Positions 1-11,920 of a DNA stretch of 64,000 nt are shown in pieces. The DNA is taken from positions 1,011,454 through 1,075,453 of the forward strand of contig NW_025064884.1 of assembly GCF_019112545.1 (NCBI RefSeq), read 5' to 3'. Each line of letters starts with the position of its first letter. The stretch's first letter is position 1. The position numbers and the translations under genes are program-made. Below the pieces are notes generated by a model, which saw only the letters and a program-made list of their open reading frames with translations, did not search any database and was not told the DNA's origin. This DNA comes from Guyanagaster necrorhizus. Taxonomy: Eukaryota > Basidiomycota > Agaricomycetes > Agaricales > Physalacriaceae.

Positions 1-461
1 TTATTAGCAGAGTTCTAAAACATGGTCAGCATTGATGATTCAATACCTAGAGCCTAGCACGAAACGCAACTTAAGGTACCATCCGTCTTTCTATGCTCTG
101 CTTCTGTACTTGAGGATCTGTTCAAACGGTGAGCAGACGAAAATTTGGACGACCCAGGCTAGTATATATCAGGTATAGGTCAGCGGACGGACATCAACGA
201 GTTAATCGGGGTTCATTCATTGGTGGGACATAGTTCGACATGTAGCGATTGGTTTTATAACCTCAACCAAGATGATGAATCCATCAATAAACGGCTGAGC
301 TCAGATATCTAAGGACCATGGATTCATTTGAAAGTCTCGTCGACAGAATAGATATAGCAAATTGTTAATGGTGTAAACTACACCAATCATAGAGTCAGCA
401 GTGAAACCACCCCCCCTCCGCCCCACGTCAAAGAAAGACATAGAAGTATATATAGAGATGG
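1..461. other. Intergenic, no gene recognised
   Basis: No reading frame here resembles a protein family and no tRNA-like fold is visible. A C-rich tract lies near 410-425. The stretch is downstream of the minus-strand F-box gene and probably carries its 3' untranslated region. Confidence 0.5.
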
Positions 462-1951
462 TCAAATTGATCCATCACTCGACTGTGTATTGTTTCCGAA
501 CTCAAACGCAACTTCATTGACCAAAGAGCAACCACTGAAATGACGTTCTCGTTGAGAATCTGTGTCCTTGATAGAAAACGTAAACGTACCTTATCCTGAG
601 GTCAAGCCCCTCATCTACAAAAGCCCAGAGTTTCGGGATACACTCGGGTTCTGATTCGAGGTCACTCATGTACAGTTGCAGGGTAAAGTGCCGCAATCTC
701 GTGGCTACAGTTTCGTTTCGACGTTGAAGCATCACAATGACGTCGCGCAAATCGCACGCAGAGTTACGCGGTAAAACGACAAGGTTTTCAAGCATCGGAA
801 GCAACGAGGATAGTGCTTGAAAGAAGGGTGCCATGGAGTCCTTTTGCGGCTTGGGAATGTAGTTCCCGAAGTTGTCATATTCTCCATATTCCGGTTCTAT
901 CTCCAGGTGCGCGAGATGATATTGCTCGGAGAGGAAATTCACGAGATCCGAGTGATGGATCATCCTGACATTGAACTGGAGGAATTGGAGTTGACAGGCT
1001 GAACGACAAAGAAAACTAGACAAAATATTGAGTTCGTCGGTTGTTAAAGTCTCATGAAAGGTGAGATGGATAAGAGAGGGAATCGTCATGTATTTGAGAT
1101 GAGACAGGAACGCAGAATGCAACCCTAGCTCAAGAACCTGCAGGGAGCTGTGGATCAAAGGTGTTGATATAGCACCTCCTGCCAGCACCGACGTTCTCAA
1201 TACCCTTATCTCCGGAGCCCCACTAAGGATATGCAACAGATTCTGCATACTTATAGGGCCTACATTCAATTCCTCAAGCTGCCGAGGAAGATGAATCGTT
1301 GTAGACGGAGATAACCAAACCTTTCGAAGCTTTGGGGCGGTATCAAGAATACCGGTGGGAATTTCAGTCCCTGTAACCGATCCATAACCCGGGGCGACGT
1401 GGAGGGAGAAGCATTCGAGGGAGGATAGGTCGAGTGGCGCTGGAAACATTGATTCTGGGGAAAGTCCGAGCATGAATACCACGTCACGCCATCGAGATGA
1501 CTCTTCAGCCAGTCTGTCTACTGCGTCAGACATAACACCATCAGGTCCAAAGAACGACCAAAATGTTAGAGGCGCGTTTCCGGAGCGACGAAGGGCGACG
1601 TCTAGCTTGATCAACAAACGCTCGGGATCAATGTTAAAATCCTCTGCGATGACCATGTTCGACCAAAGGGTAGGGAGTGACAAGGATATTTGCCTCCAGG
1701 AGTGACAGATGTGGCCCAGTATCCAAGGGCTTTCGGCGATATTGGCCACGTTGTAAGTATCACCGTTGAGGGTCTGTAAGAAGATTTCTCCGAGCACATC
1801 TGGAGGCAACCGATGTATACCAGTAGCAGGTTCTGTCAGTGAGTGCTGGAGAAAGGCGATATGAGCATCCAGTGATCGATGAAATAAGAACACGTACCGA
1901 AGACATGGTGGTCAGGATCAAGTTCGTAATGACTTCCTTTTTCTCTTCCAT
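462..1951 (-). CDS. F-box-like protein
   Basis: Predicted substrate-recognition subunit of an SCF ubiquitin ligase, of the type greatly expanded in mushrooms. The start at 1951 gives a short first exon. An intron (donor GTACGT just below 1898, acceptor CTCCAG) joins it to the F-box core IHRLPPDVLGEIFLQ, followed by the typical W-x-LGHICHSWRQISL-x-x-P-x-LWS signature. The remaining ~380 residues are leucine-rich and irregular, as in F-box/LRR-like proteins of this clade, with no clean repeat. A second donor (AAG|GTACGT near 590) suggests a last small exon ending with the stop at 462-464. Reading straight through would instead stop at 514. No target can be inferred. Assignment to the F-box family is good; the 3' end is uncertain. 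Confidence 0.8.
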
Positions 1952-2198
1952 GACTAGCGCCTATCACACATATGTTTTCAACGTGGCCAGGATTGGTTGG
2001 AGATAGATTCTACGAAGGGAAGATAGGAAAGTGGTACGCTTGAAATCGTGTTACCAGATCCTCGCTCTAACCTTTGCAAGAGGCCTGGCTACACATCCTT
2101 CAATACGATGAAAAGGGCTCATTCCGTGTCTCTTTCGGCGGACATGTCACAGACGCTTACCCCATTAGAAGCCGAGGTCTATCTGATCTTGTGGCGTA

Positions 2199-3061
2199 AT
2201 GCCCCCGTTCACTCTGAGAAAATACGAACATCTTGAAGAGCCGCTAGCTGTACAGCCAATATCCCAGTCCTCTAGTCACAGCGAGAGCTATTACTGGGAA
2301 GACATCGTTGTACAGGTAGGCTTCCGTCTTCGAGCGCACAATAGTCTCCCATGCATTTCGTTCATAGGTCGAAGACACCCTCTTTCGGTTTCCAAAGCAT
2401 CACTTGATGGAAAGATCAGAAGCCTTCAGGTCGATGTTGTCTATGCCACAAGGAAGCAACGAACCTGAGGGTTTCAGTGACGACCGGCCCATCAAGCTCT
2501 CAGGTATCAGTAAAGTCGAGTTTGAACGGCTTCTTCAGGTCCTCCACCCAAAGCCAGTAACAAAACCCTTCGCGATTAACGTACATGTACTGACAGAAAG
2601 GTTACAGAGACGCGCAGAAACAACCACATCTATCACTGAATGCGTGGCTTTCCGTTATAAAGCTATCCAGCTTATGATGGTTAGCGGGTACGCGACATAT
2701 CGCCATCTCCCGTTTGACGACGCTTCTGTGCAAGACAGATCCGGTGGATAGAGTCATCCTTGGCAGAAAGTACTCGGTGGCGCAATGGCTTTCTTCCGGA
2801 TTCATGGATCTAGTGCATCGCGTAGAGCTGGTGTCTCCGGAGGAGGCGGAAAAGATTGGCTTGGACACGGCACTTGAGATTCAGCGTGTGCGGGAGCGCT
2901 TTCTCCGGTCTGCCTATGATAGGGTCGAAAGGTCAAATAATCTCTGGATCGAAGTCCATGGGCCATCATTTGATCCGGACCAGGTGAAGAATGCGATAGA
3001 AAACGCGTTTAAGAAGGTGTTGGAGGGTGTTGAAGCCGATGGGTCGTTGTTTTACGAGTAG
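2199..3061 (+). CDS. BTB/POZ domain protein
   Basis: BTB/POZ domain proteins dimerise and often serve as adaptors for Cullin-3 ligases. Exon 1 (from ATG 2199) encodes SESYYWEDIVVQ. An intron from GTAGGC at 2316 to TTCATAG near 2370 joins it to VEDTLFRFPKHHLMERSEAF, the usual agaricomycete BTB core, followed by FERLLQVLHPK. A later exon, in another frame, carries RHIAISRL and DPVDRVILGRKYSVAQWL, then a region rich in charged residues to the stop at 3061. The frame change between about 2560 and 2690 needs an intron (a GTAACA donor is present near 2556). The acceptor is not obvious and a TGA sits in the required frame close to it, so partial decay cannot be excluded. A broken copy of the same gene follows directly downstream. 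Confidence 0.68.
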
Positions 3062-3148
3062 TTCAATATTGTAAGATAAGTAAGGAGATGTCTTCAATGT
3101 CAGAGTTGGAGGGAATCTGATTTGTGCATGAACAAAACAGAATTGTAG

Positions 3149-3771
3149 ATGTCTAATGTCGTCATATCGGAGACTAGCAGAACCACTGACTCTATGGCCA
3201 CCGTCTGTTCGTCGTCTCAGTCAGGACTGTTAGTGGGAAGCCGTCGTTCTCCAGATAGCCATGATGAATATCCTATCCATCATTTTTGTAGATCGAAGAC
3301 ACCTTTCGAATACCAAAATAATATTGTGGGGGAGTCCGAAATTTCGATTTAATATTGTCTCTGCTGCAGTGGAGCAACGAACTCGAGTGCTTCAGTGATG
3401 ATGCGCCCATAAAGTGTTAACACCAGGAAAAATCAACTTTGAACGGCTCATCCAAGTTCTTTACCCAAGGCGAGCCTTGTTATCGTTCGTCTGATGCGAA
3501 ATATACTGATAGACAATTTTGTAGAGATAACGCCAAGGCACGTAGTAACGGTATTTTCGGCAGAGTCGGGCAGACCGAATCCTGGTTCGGTCGTGCATTG
3601 GATTTCTTCCGGATATGTGAACCTAACAGCGCCAATGGTCTGCCTAGAGGAGGCAAAAAAGATAGACTTACGCTTCTCATTGACCATGTGAGAGTCACCC
3701 TAGAAGAGGAACAACCAGAATTTGTAGGCGATATGGATACAACGACGATTACTATTATTGTGACAGAATAG
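3149..3771 (+). pseudogene. Decayed tandem copy of the BTB/POZ gene
   Basis: This segment aligns by eye, in the same order, with the BTB gene upstream. The exon-1 end is recognisable near 3215-3240, the following exon starts with the same ATCGAAGACACC block at 3291, and the FERLL...VLHPK block reappears near 3438-3475. The later region, read as SGYVNLTAPMVCLEEAKKIDL, matches SGFMDLVHRVELVSPEEAEKIGL of the intact copy. Frameshifts and internal stops separate these blocks, and no single splice model restores a complete BTB domain. It is best read as a local duplication followed by loss of function. Expression as a shorter protein is not excluded. Confidence 0.7.
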
Positions 3772-4940
3772 AGGAGGACGATATAGTGGAACAAGGGCTA
3801 GAATGGACGTTCCGGGAGCAGTTAAAAGACGTCGAGGCTGAGGACCCCGAGCAAGATTTGAAGCCAGCTTGTAGAGACGGTTGTATGCGTCCTGGCTTCT
3901 GCCTAAGGTCGACGCCGGATTAGCCGAAGTAATATTCTTTTTCTACCTGTGGTGACCAGCCTGTCTAATTCAATGACGAAAATAGTAAAGGAAGCAATCT
4001 TAACAGTGCCATTTGAAAGTCATTGGCGGGTAGAATCCTGGCTAAATGTGGTCGGACCTACTACATATCTTCCAAATTCGTTGTCACATTTGCGGATGGG
4101 GAACGAAGCTCTAATCGTTTGCCAGGTGGTACCCGTCAACGTTAACGTTAACGGCAGAGTTGATGCTGATGTAAAACTTACAGCAGCTCTTGCTATCAAG
4201 AAGAAATGTACGCTTATCTCTAGAATAACGTACAAGAAGGCAGCAGTCCGCATGAGTGGTAAGATATAGTCTCTTGGGGCATAATGTAGCGCATACATGA
4301 TGTCGGCCTGAAGAGGATTAATCATATCATGGGATCGCCACAAAGCGCCTCAAAACCATCGGTGCCGTTATGGTGTCAAATGCCTCCCTATAACAGCGAG
4401 TCGAATAATATCTGCAGCCCGGATTCGTTGGCGCCACATGCACTGTTATTACCCCATTCTTGAGGGGAAAATCAGCAATCCTGACTAATCAGCGGAGTGT
4501 GTGGGTCCAACTTCGCGCATACACGGCGTCTTGACGGAAAGCTTGGGAATTCAGCGGCGAAAATGCGTTGATCAAGCAAAGGATGCAATCGCTATTCTGG
4601 TCTGTATCAAACTCTTGGTTGCGTTACGGCCCTTTCAACCTACAGCCAACTATCCTTAGTAACCTCTTTACTCTCCCCTTTTTGGGCAGTATCGTCATGA
4701 GCTGCTTGAAGGTATTTAGGACTTGGGCTTCAGTTTCTGGTGACTCCAATGCACATCGGATACCTTAGTCTATCAGAAGGACTTAGCATAGACTGTAGGC
4801 ATTTCCGGAACGCTCAGGTTACGATACGCAGCGGAGAAGAACAGTCGATATCTGTTATCACCTGATGTGCAAGGTCATTTGATTGGTCTACCTCTCCGTA
4901 TAAAGGACCATGTCTCATACGGCTAAAACTACACGCTATA
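3772..4940. other. Intergenic between BTB pseudogene and P450 gene
   Basis: No convincing gene. A 106-codon frame at 3949-4269 has no family resemblance and atypical composition. A short CGTTAA direct repeat lies near 4138-4152. The last few hundred bases presumably contain the P450 promoter. I see no clear TATA box or operator. Confidence 0.45.
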
Positions 4941-7900
4941 ATGTCGACTCCCATCCCCCAGCCGCCTACGGTTCCTTTCCTTGGAAATACTCGTGACTTG
5001 GACAGAGATGTACCGATCCAGTCCTTTATTCTTCTCGCCAAAACGTATGGCGAGATCTACCAGCTCGATCTCTTGGGTGGGGATACCCATCTGTCTAGTT
5101 GGTGGGTGTACTGACCGTTGTCACCCACAGGCGGACGAAAAATGATATGCGTCAACTCGCATGCCTTGGCGAACGAGATCTCCGACGACAAGAGGTTTAA
5201 GAAGAGCTTCGCGCCCGCGTTGTATCAAGTCCGCAACCTTGTCGGCGATGGCTTATTCACCGTAAGGCGGTTCTACCTGGCTCCAGCATTGACTGACAAA
5301 ATCTTTAGGCTTCTGGTGATGATTTGTATTGGGGCATCGCTCGTAAGTAGAGCCTTACTCCTGACATATTTATGCTAATTATCTTCTTAGACCGTATCTT
5401 AATGCCCGCATTCGGTACGATGTCTGTACGAGGTATGTTAGATGATATGAAGGACATCTGCGGTCAGCTACTTTTGAAGGTTAGTTTTCCCATCATTTCG
5501 TCTTCACCATTGACTAGGGTGTCACCATATATAGTGGGAACGGTTGGTCGTTCCAGTCGAATAAACCTGCTTTGGTTGCTTATTGTTTTAAAAGCTTTGG
5601 ACCTGATGCTATCATCGACCCTGCCGCCGATTTCACTCGAGTTGCTCTGGATACAATCGCGTACTGTACCATGTCTTATCGGTGAGGTCTCCCACTTATC
5701 ACATGCATGTACTTGCTCATATCCGGACTAGACTGAATTCTTTCTATACTGTACGACTTCACAGTCATATTGCAATCAGCTAGCTCATATCATACGATAC
5801 AGGAAACCCAACAGCCTTTTATCAAGTCTATGGTCGACTTCTTAAAGGAATGCTTTGTTCGCTCCAAGCGGCCTCATCTCGTTCAGGCTCTGATGCATTC
5901 CGCAACGGTTAAATATGAAAATGACCAGCAGATCATGCGGGATGTTGCAAGCTCCAGTATGTAGCACGTTGTTCGTCGTATTACTGTCCCTTTATAACTG
6001 GTCCCAGTCATTGATGACCGCAAGCAAAATCCTATCGACAAGAAGGATTTGCTCGACCTGATGCTGAATGCCAAGGACCCTAAAACTGGTCAAGGACTTT
6101 CAGAAGAAAACATTGGTTACAATGTGTGTGAACATTATTCTAGCTGCACAGTGCCTTCTTTCACTGACCGAGTCCTTAGCTTCTGACTTTCTTGATTGCG
6201 GGTAGGTGCGCTTCTTTATGGTTGCATTTTTAGCTGATACCTCTTGCAGGACACGAAACATCGTCGGGTAAATCAAGCAGTTCTGTTTTCTTTCTCATCT
6301 CACCATTTCCGAACAGGAATGATGACCTTCACGGTCTACTTCTTACTCAAAAATCCAGAAAAGATGAGAAAACTTCGAGACGAAATCGACGAGGTCTTGG
6401 GAGGACGCCCTGTAGAAGTCGGAGATTTCGATAAACTCCCTTACCTTGTTGGTAAGTCATAAATCATCTTTCTCGAGGAGGGCCACCGATGTTCTTGAAC
6501 GAAGCTGTGATGCGGGAGTCGCTTCGTTTAGGGCCAACAGCGTCCTCGCGGTCAGCAGCACCCATTGAAGACACTACTCTTGGTGGTAAATATTTCGTCA
6601 AGGCCGGCAATTCCATCACTATCCAAACATATCTTATGCACAGAGACCCCAAAGTATGGGGAGAAGATGTGAGTGGATAGATGCTTGTGCGTTTCGGACT
6701 ATCTCTAACGGTTCGTTTAGGCGGAAGAATTCCGGCCAGAAAGAATGATGGATGGGAAGTTTGAAGCCTTGCCAGTGTGTTTTCTGCTCGTTGCTTAATT
6801 TTAGTAAACTTACTTCGTTGATGAATAGCCCAACGCATGGCAACCCGTAAGCAGCTTCGCATTTGGTCTTTTGATTCCCTATATAAATGTTTCCATCGCA
6901 GTTTGGTTTCGGTGCCAGAGCGTGCATTGGGCGTCCTTTCGCATGGCAGGAAGTCATGTTAGTACTTACATCTATCCTTCAAAAGTTCGATCTATCCTTG
7001 GCCGACCCCTCGTATACGCTTCAAATAAGTCAGGCCCTCACCATCAAACCAAAGAATCTCACAATACACGCAAAGCTGCGCACAAGCGGGCCTCATATTT
7101 CTTCAGCATCTTCCGTTGGTATCAAGAAAGCCTACGACGGTCCAGATGTCACTCCGCATCCTGGCATCATTCCACCAATGGACAGTAAAGCGCCACTTTA
7201 TGTTCTGTATGGCTCCAATACGGGGACATCGGAAGGCTTCGCCCAAAGGATTGCCAGCGAAGCAGCGACGTATAGTCAGTGCCAATTGAAACCAGGAATG
7301 ACGAATTCTAACCATTTTTCAGGCTTCGCTGCCAAAATTGGAACTTTAGACTCGGCTACTGGTCAGTTACCAACTAATGGCCCCATTGTCATCGTTACCG
7401 CATCTTTCGAAGGTTGGAAGCTTCCCGTCTCTTATGCTATCGTTATTAACTGGCAAAAGGCGAACCCGCAGATAATGCAGCTCACTTCGTTGACTGGTTA
7501 AGTAATCTTAAAGGAGACGAACTTCGAAACGTTAGCTTCACGGTCTTTGGATGCGGCAACTCCGACTGGGTGCAGACCTATCAAAAAATACCAAAACTAT
7601 GTGATGAACTTATTGAGAAGCATGGTGGCAGACGACTACTTGAGCGAGGAGAGGGCGATGTAAGTTTGGGAGATTTCTTCCACGTCTTCGATGAGTACGA
7701 AAGCAAGTTGTGGAAGACTTTGTCCAACGTAAGGAATCTCATTTCTCTTTTGGAACAAATCCTTATCGAGAGAGTAGGAGTATTCTACCACGAGGAGAAC
7801 TGCCGGCGTTTCAAACATCGACGTGACAGTCATTGACGCCGGGGACGAGAGAGCTGAGAGCCTTCGTCAACCCGATACCGCCTTGGGTCGTCTGATAGAA

Positions 7901-9240
7901 AACAAGATTCTCACACCTGCAGGAGGTCCCGTGAAGAGACACCTGGAGTTCGAGCTCCCGCCACGCATGAACTACAATGCTGGCGATTATTTGGCAATGT
8001 GAGTTAGGGCCCGTTTTCCACTCTGAGCACTACTAATATTACGTGCTAGTCTTCCCCTCAATCCGACGCGAGATGTCAGTCGTATACTGTCTCATTTTGG
8101 TATCGTGAAAGAGCAGCATGTGTGTAAAGCAGTTGGTAATGTTGGATTCGTCCCTGACATACATGCCTCCAGGTTATCATATCGTCGACAAGCCCAACTT
8201 CGTTACCCGTTGGAAAACAGGTTGCTTTGTTTGAGGTTCTGAGCGGCTATGTGGAACTTGCGCAACCGGCTACAAACAAGGACATCGAAATTATTATCTC
8301 GGCTACATCTGACAAAGCCACGATTTCATCTCTACAGGGACTTAAGGCTGCTTATCACAACGAGGTGATAGCTAAACGGCTTAGTGTGCTCGATATTCTC
8401 GAGAAACACTCATCAGTGTCTCTCTCTCTTGGAGCCTTTCTTCAGATGCTTCCGCCTATGCGGGTGCGCCAGTACTCTATCTCCTCCTCTCCCCTCTGGA
8501 ACCCGCAGCGAGTCACGCTAACCGTGAGTGTCATCGACTCTCCCTCACGTTCTGGAGGAGAGAAACCATTTCTTGGTGTCGCTTCAAACTACCTCTCTGG
8601 TCTCGTTCCTGGGGAACGGGTTCGGATGGCGGTCAGGAACTGTTCTGCGGCGTTTCGCCTACCTTCGGACCCGAGCGTACCTATCGTGATGTTCTGTGCC
8701 GGCTCTGGGCTTGCGCCGATGCGTGGATTCATGCAAGAGAGAGCTATGCAAAAGATATCCGGTAGAGATGTGGGGAAGGCACTCTTGTTCTATGGCTGTA
8801 GGAATCCCGAGGTGGACTATCTGTATGGAGAGAGTGATTTGAAGGAATGGGAAAAATTGTGTGTCGTGGAGCTACGTCCTGCATTTTCGAGGGTGGCCGC
8901 GTTGTCGGAGGGCTGCGGGTACGTCCAAGAGTAAGTTGTTGCTTCCTTTGCTGGCGCGCTTGTATTGACATTGATCCAGTCGGTTGTGGCATGATCGCAA
9001 ATTGGTCCTCGAAGCTTATTATTCTGGAGCCAAGGTTCGTTTTATGCTTTCTGGTCCAGTTAAATGACTGACGTTGGGGTCTTTCAGTTCTTTACCTGTG
9101 GTTCTGGACAAGTTGCGAAGGGGATTAGGAACAAGTTGGTTGAAATCTTAGAAACCCAACAGGACCTCGATTATGACCAGGCCGCAGAGAAATTCCAGCA
9201 GGTCATGCAAGGACGATATGCGACTGATATCTTTGATTAA
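4941..9240 (+). CDS. Self-sufficient cytochrome P450-reductase fusion (CYP505/P450foxy type)
   Basis: Predicted fatty-acid subterminal hydroxylase in which haem and reductase domains are one polypeptide, like P450foxy and bacterial P450-BM3. The start at 4941 gives MSTPIPQPPTVPFLGN, which lacks a membrane anchor, as expected for this soluble class. Order of domains: P450 (about 4941-7060), with MPAFG near 5403, the oxygen-binding helix AGHETSS split by an intron near 6200-6255, the K-helix ESLR near 6518, and the haem loop FGFGARACIGRP at 6902-6937. Then comes a linker, an FMN/flavodoxin domain starting YGSNTGTSEG (about 7204), and an FAD/NADPH domain containing RQYSISSSP (about 8470) and CAGSGLAPMRGF (about 8697). 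The C-terminus is GRYATDIFD. At least ten short introns are needed, one near 7413-7459 restoring PADNAAHFVDWL. Splicing around 5480-5580 and 5740-5800 is less clear. All catalytic motifs appear intact. Confidence 0.9.
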
Positions 9241-9348
9241 TCTCCATGTTAAACTGTAATGTGTATAATGTCATGAGCCATGTTGTAAGGCGTTTCCTTG
9301 CAAAAAATGTGAGGGGCTTATATAGATTTAGGCGTTCTAGAATTCAAG

Positions 9349-9960
9349 GTGGAAGGATTCACCACGAGACCTTACGCCTATGAGCGTAGATCAGTAGGAA
9401 AGACTTTGTCAAGGGCGAGAGGAACATTCTTTTGGTGTTGTCTGAAATTATTAGTGAGTCTGTCTGTGACTCACGGATTGCCCTCGCTTGACATTCCCCG
9501 CACCAGAATTGCTGAACGATATCCTTCTTGGGTGCGTAGAATCGTCTTTTCCCACATTCTGTGTTGACGTCATGTCCGAGTCAGAAAACCCGCTGGGATA
9601 CGTCCTAGGATGCATTGGGAGAGTACTTCCTCGCTTCAACAGATGGCTTGCTGGCAGAATCGAGTGCAATATCCCCAAACGCCAGATGCGTACCTCTACC
9701 AGCACCGAATCGACATCCGACGATCAACCGCAACTTGTCCGCTGAACAATGTCATTGCTTGGAAATGTGAGCTGCTACTTCATTTACAGCTTTTCATTCA
9801 CCAACTTTGTGCAGAGAAAGATCAAGATAGACTGATGACAATTACAGTATCCCGCTCACTGTACTTTTACCACTGTATCAATTGGCAATATCAACAGTCC
9901 AGATGTTACAGAAACCTATGCACATCGGTCTGAACAGGTTTTATGTTTCTTGTGCTTCCT
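9349..9960 (+). repeat. Dispersed gene-like repeat, copy A (5'-truncated)
   Basis: This sequence is a diverged copy of the repeat at about 55200-55760. Shared in the same order: the block around SESVxDxRNALTWHSPHQ (near 9450-9510), the block VDVMSESENPLGYVLGCIG (near 9565-9625), an exact match of about 24 bases at 9811-9834 versus 55570-55593, and the SLSRFYVF-like block near 9925. No frame is open across it. The upstream half present in copies B and C is missing. The family is not one I can name. Confidence 0.62.
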
Positions 9961-10149
9961 TTTCTTGTTGCGTCTACTGTTGTCGCACATGGTCCTCCTC
10001 TCGTTGCCGCTCTGCCACGAGCGCCGCAATGAGCTGATCCCAGTCTTATTTGCTTTATGTCTATGTACGAGGGTATCATCCTTGGATCGGAGACTGATGC
10101 CTGGACGGCGTCTGGAATGGAAAAGAGGGGTCTCTACTGAAGTTCTGCT

Positions 10150-11182
10150 CCAACAGGCTCAGTAATGACAAAAAATACCCGAATATTCCAGGATTATGGA
10201 GCTGGGAGAGAATGGAGAAGTCTACGATGGAGAGAAGACTGCCCTCGCGATGGGAGTAACAAAAGCAACGAACTATGCAAAAGAAGATGAGGAAGTGAAG
10301 CACCTACACTTCTTTGCTGACAACACATCAGCAGTCGACGCTATATTTGACCCCCCTTACCCAAAACTGGTCAGGCATTCTCAGTAGTGTTCGACCGACG
10401 CATACGGCGATTCCTCGACAGCGGCCCAGCACATACAGTCGAAATTTCATAGTGCCCAGGCCACAAGGACATCGTAAGGAATGGACGAGCCGACTACCCT
10501 AACAAATAAGGGAGCGGAAAAAACAACGGAAGTCATAGGCAAAACAAGAGCCAACGAGGGGAGGGAAGCGAAGGCAAGGACGCTGGAATAGTGGAAGAAG
10601 GCTTGGGAGGCTAGCCCCAAACATGGACGCTATGCGATTCCAAACAGAATGTCAACATCGCTGAAGTCAACACGACACCTCTTAGACCTCTCAGGGAAAA
10701 GAGAAATAGTCGGTCGGGTCCTCCAATGCAGGACAGGTCATGGATACATGGGTGAGTACTATTCACAATTTGTACCAAGCCAGAACGTTGACTGTCATTG
10801 CGGCGAGACATTCCAGACACGGAAATACATCATACGCGAATGCCCGCTCTATGAGGAGCAACGGGGACACTCCGAGATGTGTCAAGATCCATATACCTAC
10901 CAGACATCCTCGGCACCAAGGAAGGAATCACAGTACTTAGCGAATCCATTGAAAACAACACGGGAGATTTCACCCGGTCGAGAGAACCACGAAGCGAGAG
11001 ACATGTCCCAGAACTGGAAGAAGAAGAGGAAGAAGAGTGGTGGGAAGAAGAAGAGGACGACACAGAAGACAAGCATGGACAATTGTCGTACCCCTCACAT
11101 CACAGGAACACAACCAACACGACTCATACTCAAGACACACTCGCAAAACACCACTGGCCAACAGCAGAAACAAACTAGTTAA
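10150..11182 (+). mobile_element. Non-LTR retrotransposon 3' remnant (RNase H and zinc-knuckle tail)
   Basis: Read in shifting frames, this is the C-terminal part of a reverse-transcriptase polyprotein of the RNase H-bearing LINE type common in fungi. An RNase H-like segment reads EVYDGEKTALAMG, then HLHFFADNTSAVDAIFDPPYP (about 10220-10365) with the conserved acidic residues. Further on come GRVLQCRTGHGYMGEYYSQF and the cysteine cluster VDCHCGETFQTRKYIIRECP (about 10700-10855), the usual tail after RNase H in these elements. The extreme end is glutamate-rich (near 11010-11060). Several frameshifts and a missing polymerase make it a dead fragment. No poly-A or target-site duplication could be fixed. 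Confidence 0.75.
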
Positions 11183-11920
11183 CCCATCACGGAGCGCAAA
11201 AATACCATTGTTCATCACTTTACTCCACATCACATGCCAAATCACCAGGGGAAATCAGGAGGAGCGGAGGGACCGGAACAAGAGGGAAGGAGGGTGCCTG
11301 AGGTCCTGTACCTCCGCCGTGACTTAGTAGATAGTTTACTTGTGGCAGTTGATCAAATGCTCAACCCAGATATATATATATGTATTCCAGGACTGATACT
11401 AATCCTATCGGATATCTTCATAATTATCCAATCACAGAATCAGATCCAGATGAGCAGAAAGACCTGACAACTTTGAGAACTCGTTGAATGGCGAAGGGCC
11501 CGGTGACACCGTCGACTAAACAATGCCTGCCGTTTCGTAGAGAATTCAATGTCCATCATCGAAAGGCAGAAACCGGAAAGCCAGGGTTAGGTCAACGTGA
11601 TCGCAGTTGAGGAGCCTGAAGTAGGAGACACAGTTGGATGTTGTTTCATAAGTGAGGGTTCGTTCCCACGGAACTCGGACTCTCGAGTCGGCATCGGACA
11701 TAGCTTGACGAGACTTCTGGGAGATGGCTTCCAGGCAACTCGAGGGACTGCTGAAAGACCGCCGACAAATTATTTCGTGCCTCAACCAACCACTACACCA
11801 GGTACAATCTGTCTCAAGAAACAGAGAAGAAAAATGAGTTAACGTATGATAGACAAACATAATGTTAATAATAGGGTACAAACAGTAAGATCCGCTTTAA
11901 CTCTGATCTTAAAAGTCCAT
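11183..11920. other. Intergenic, no gene recognised
   Basis: Short frames only. An AT dinucleotide run sits near 11370. The segment may include the untranslated tail of the retrotransposon remnant. Confidence 0.45.
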
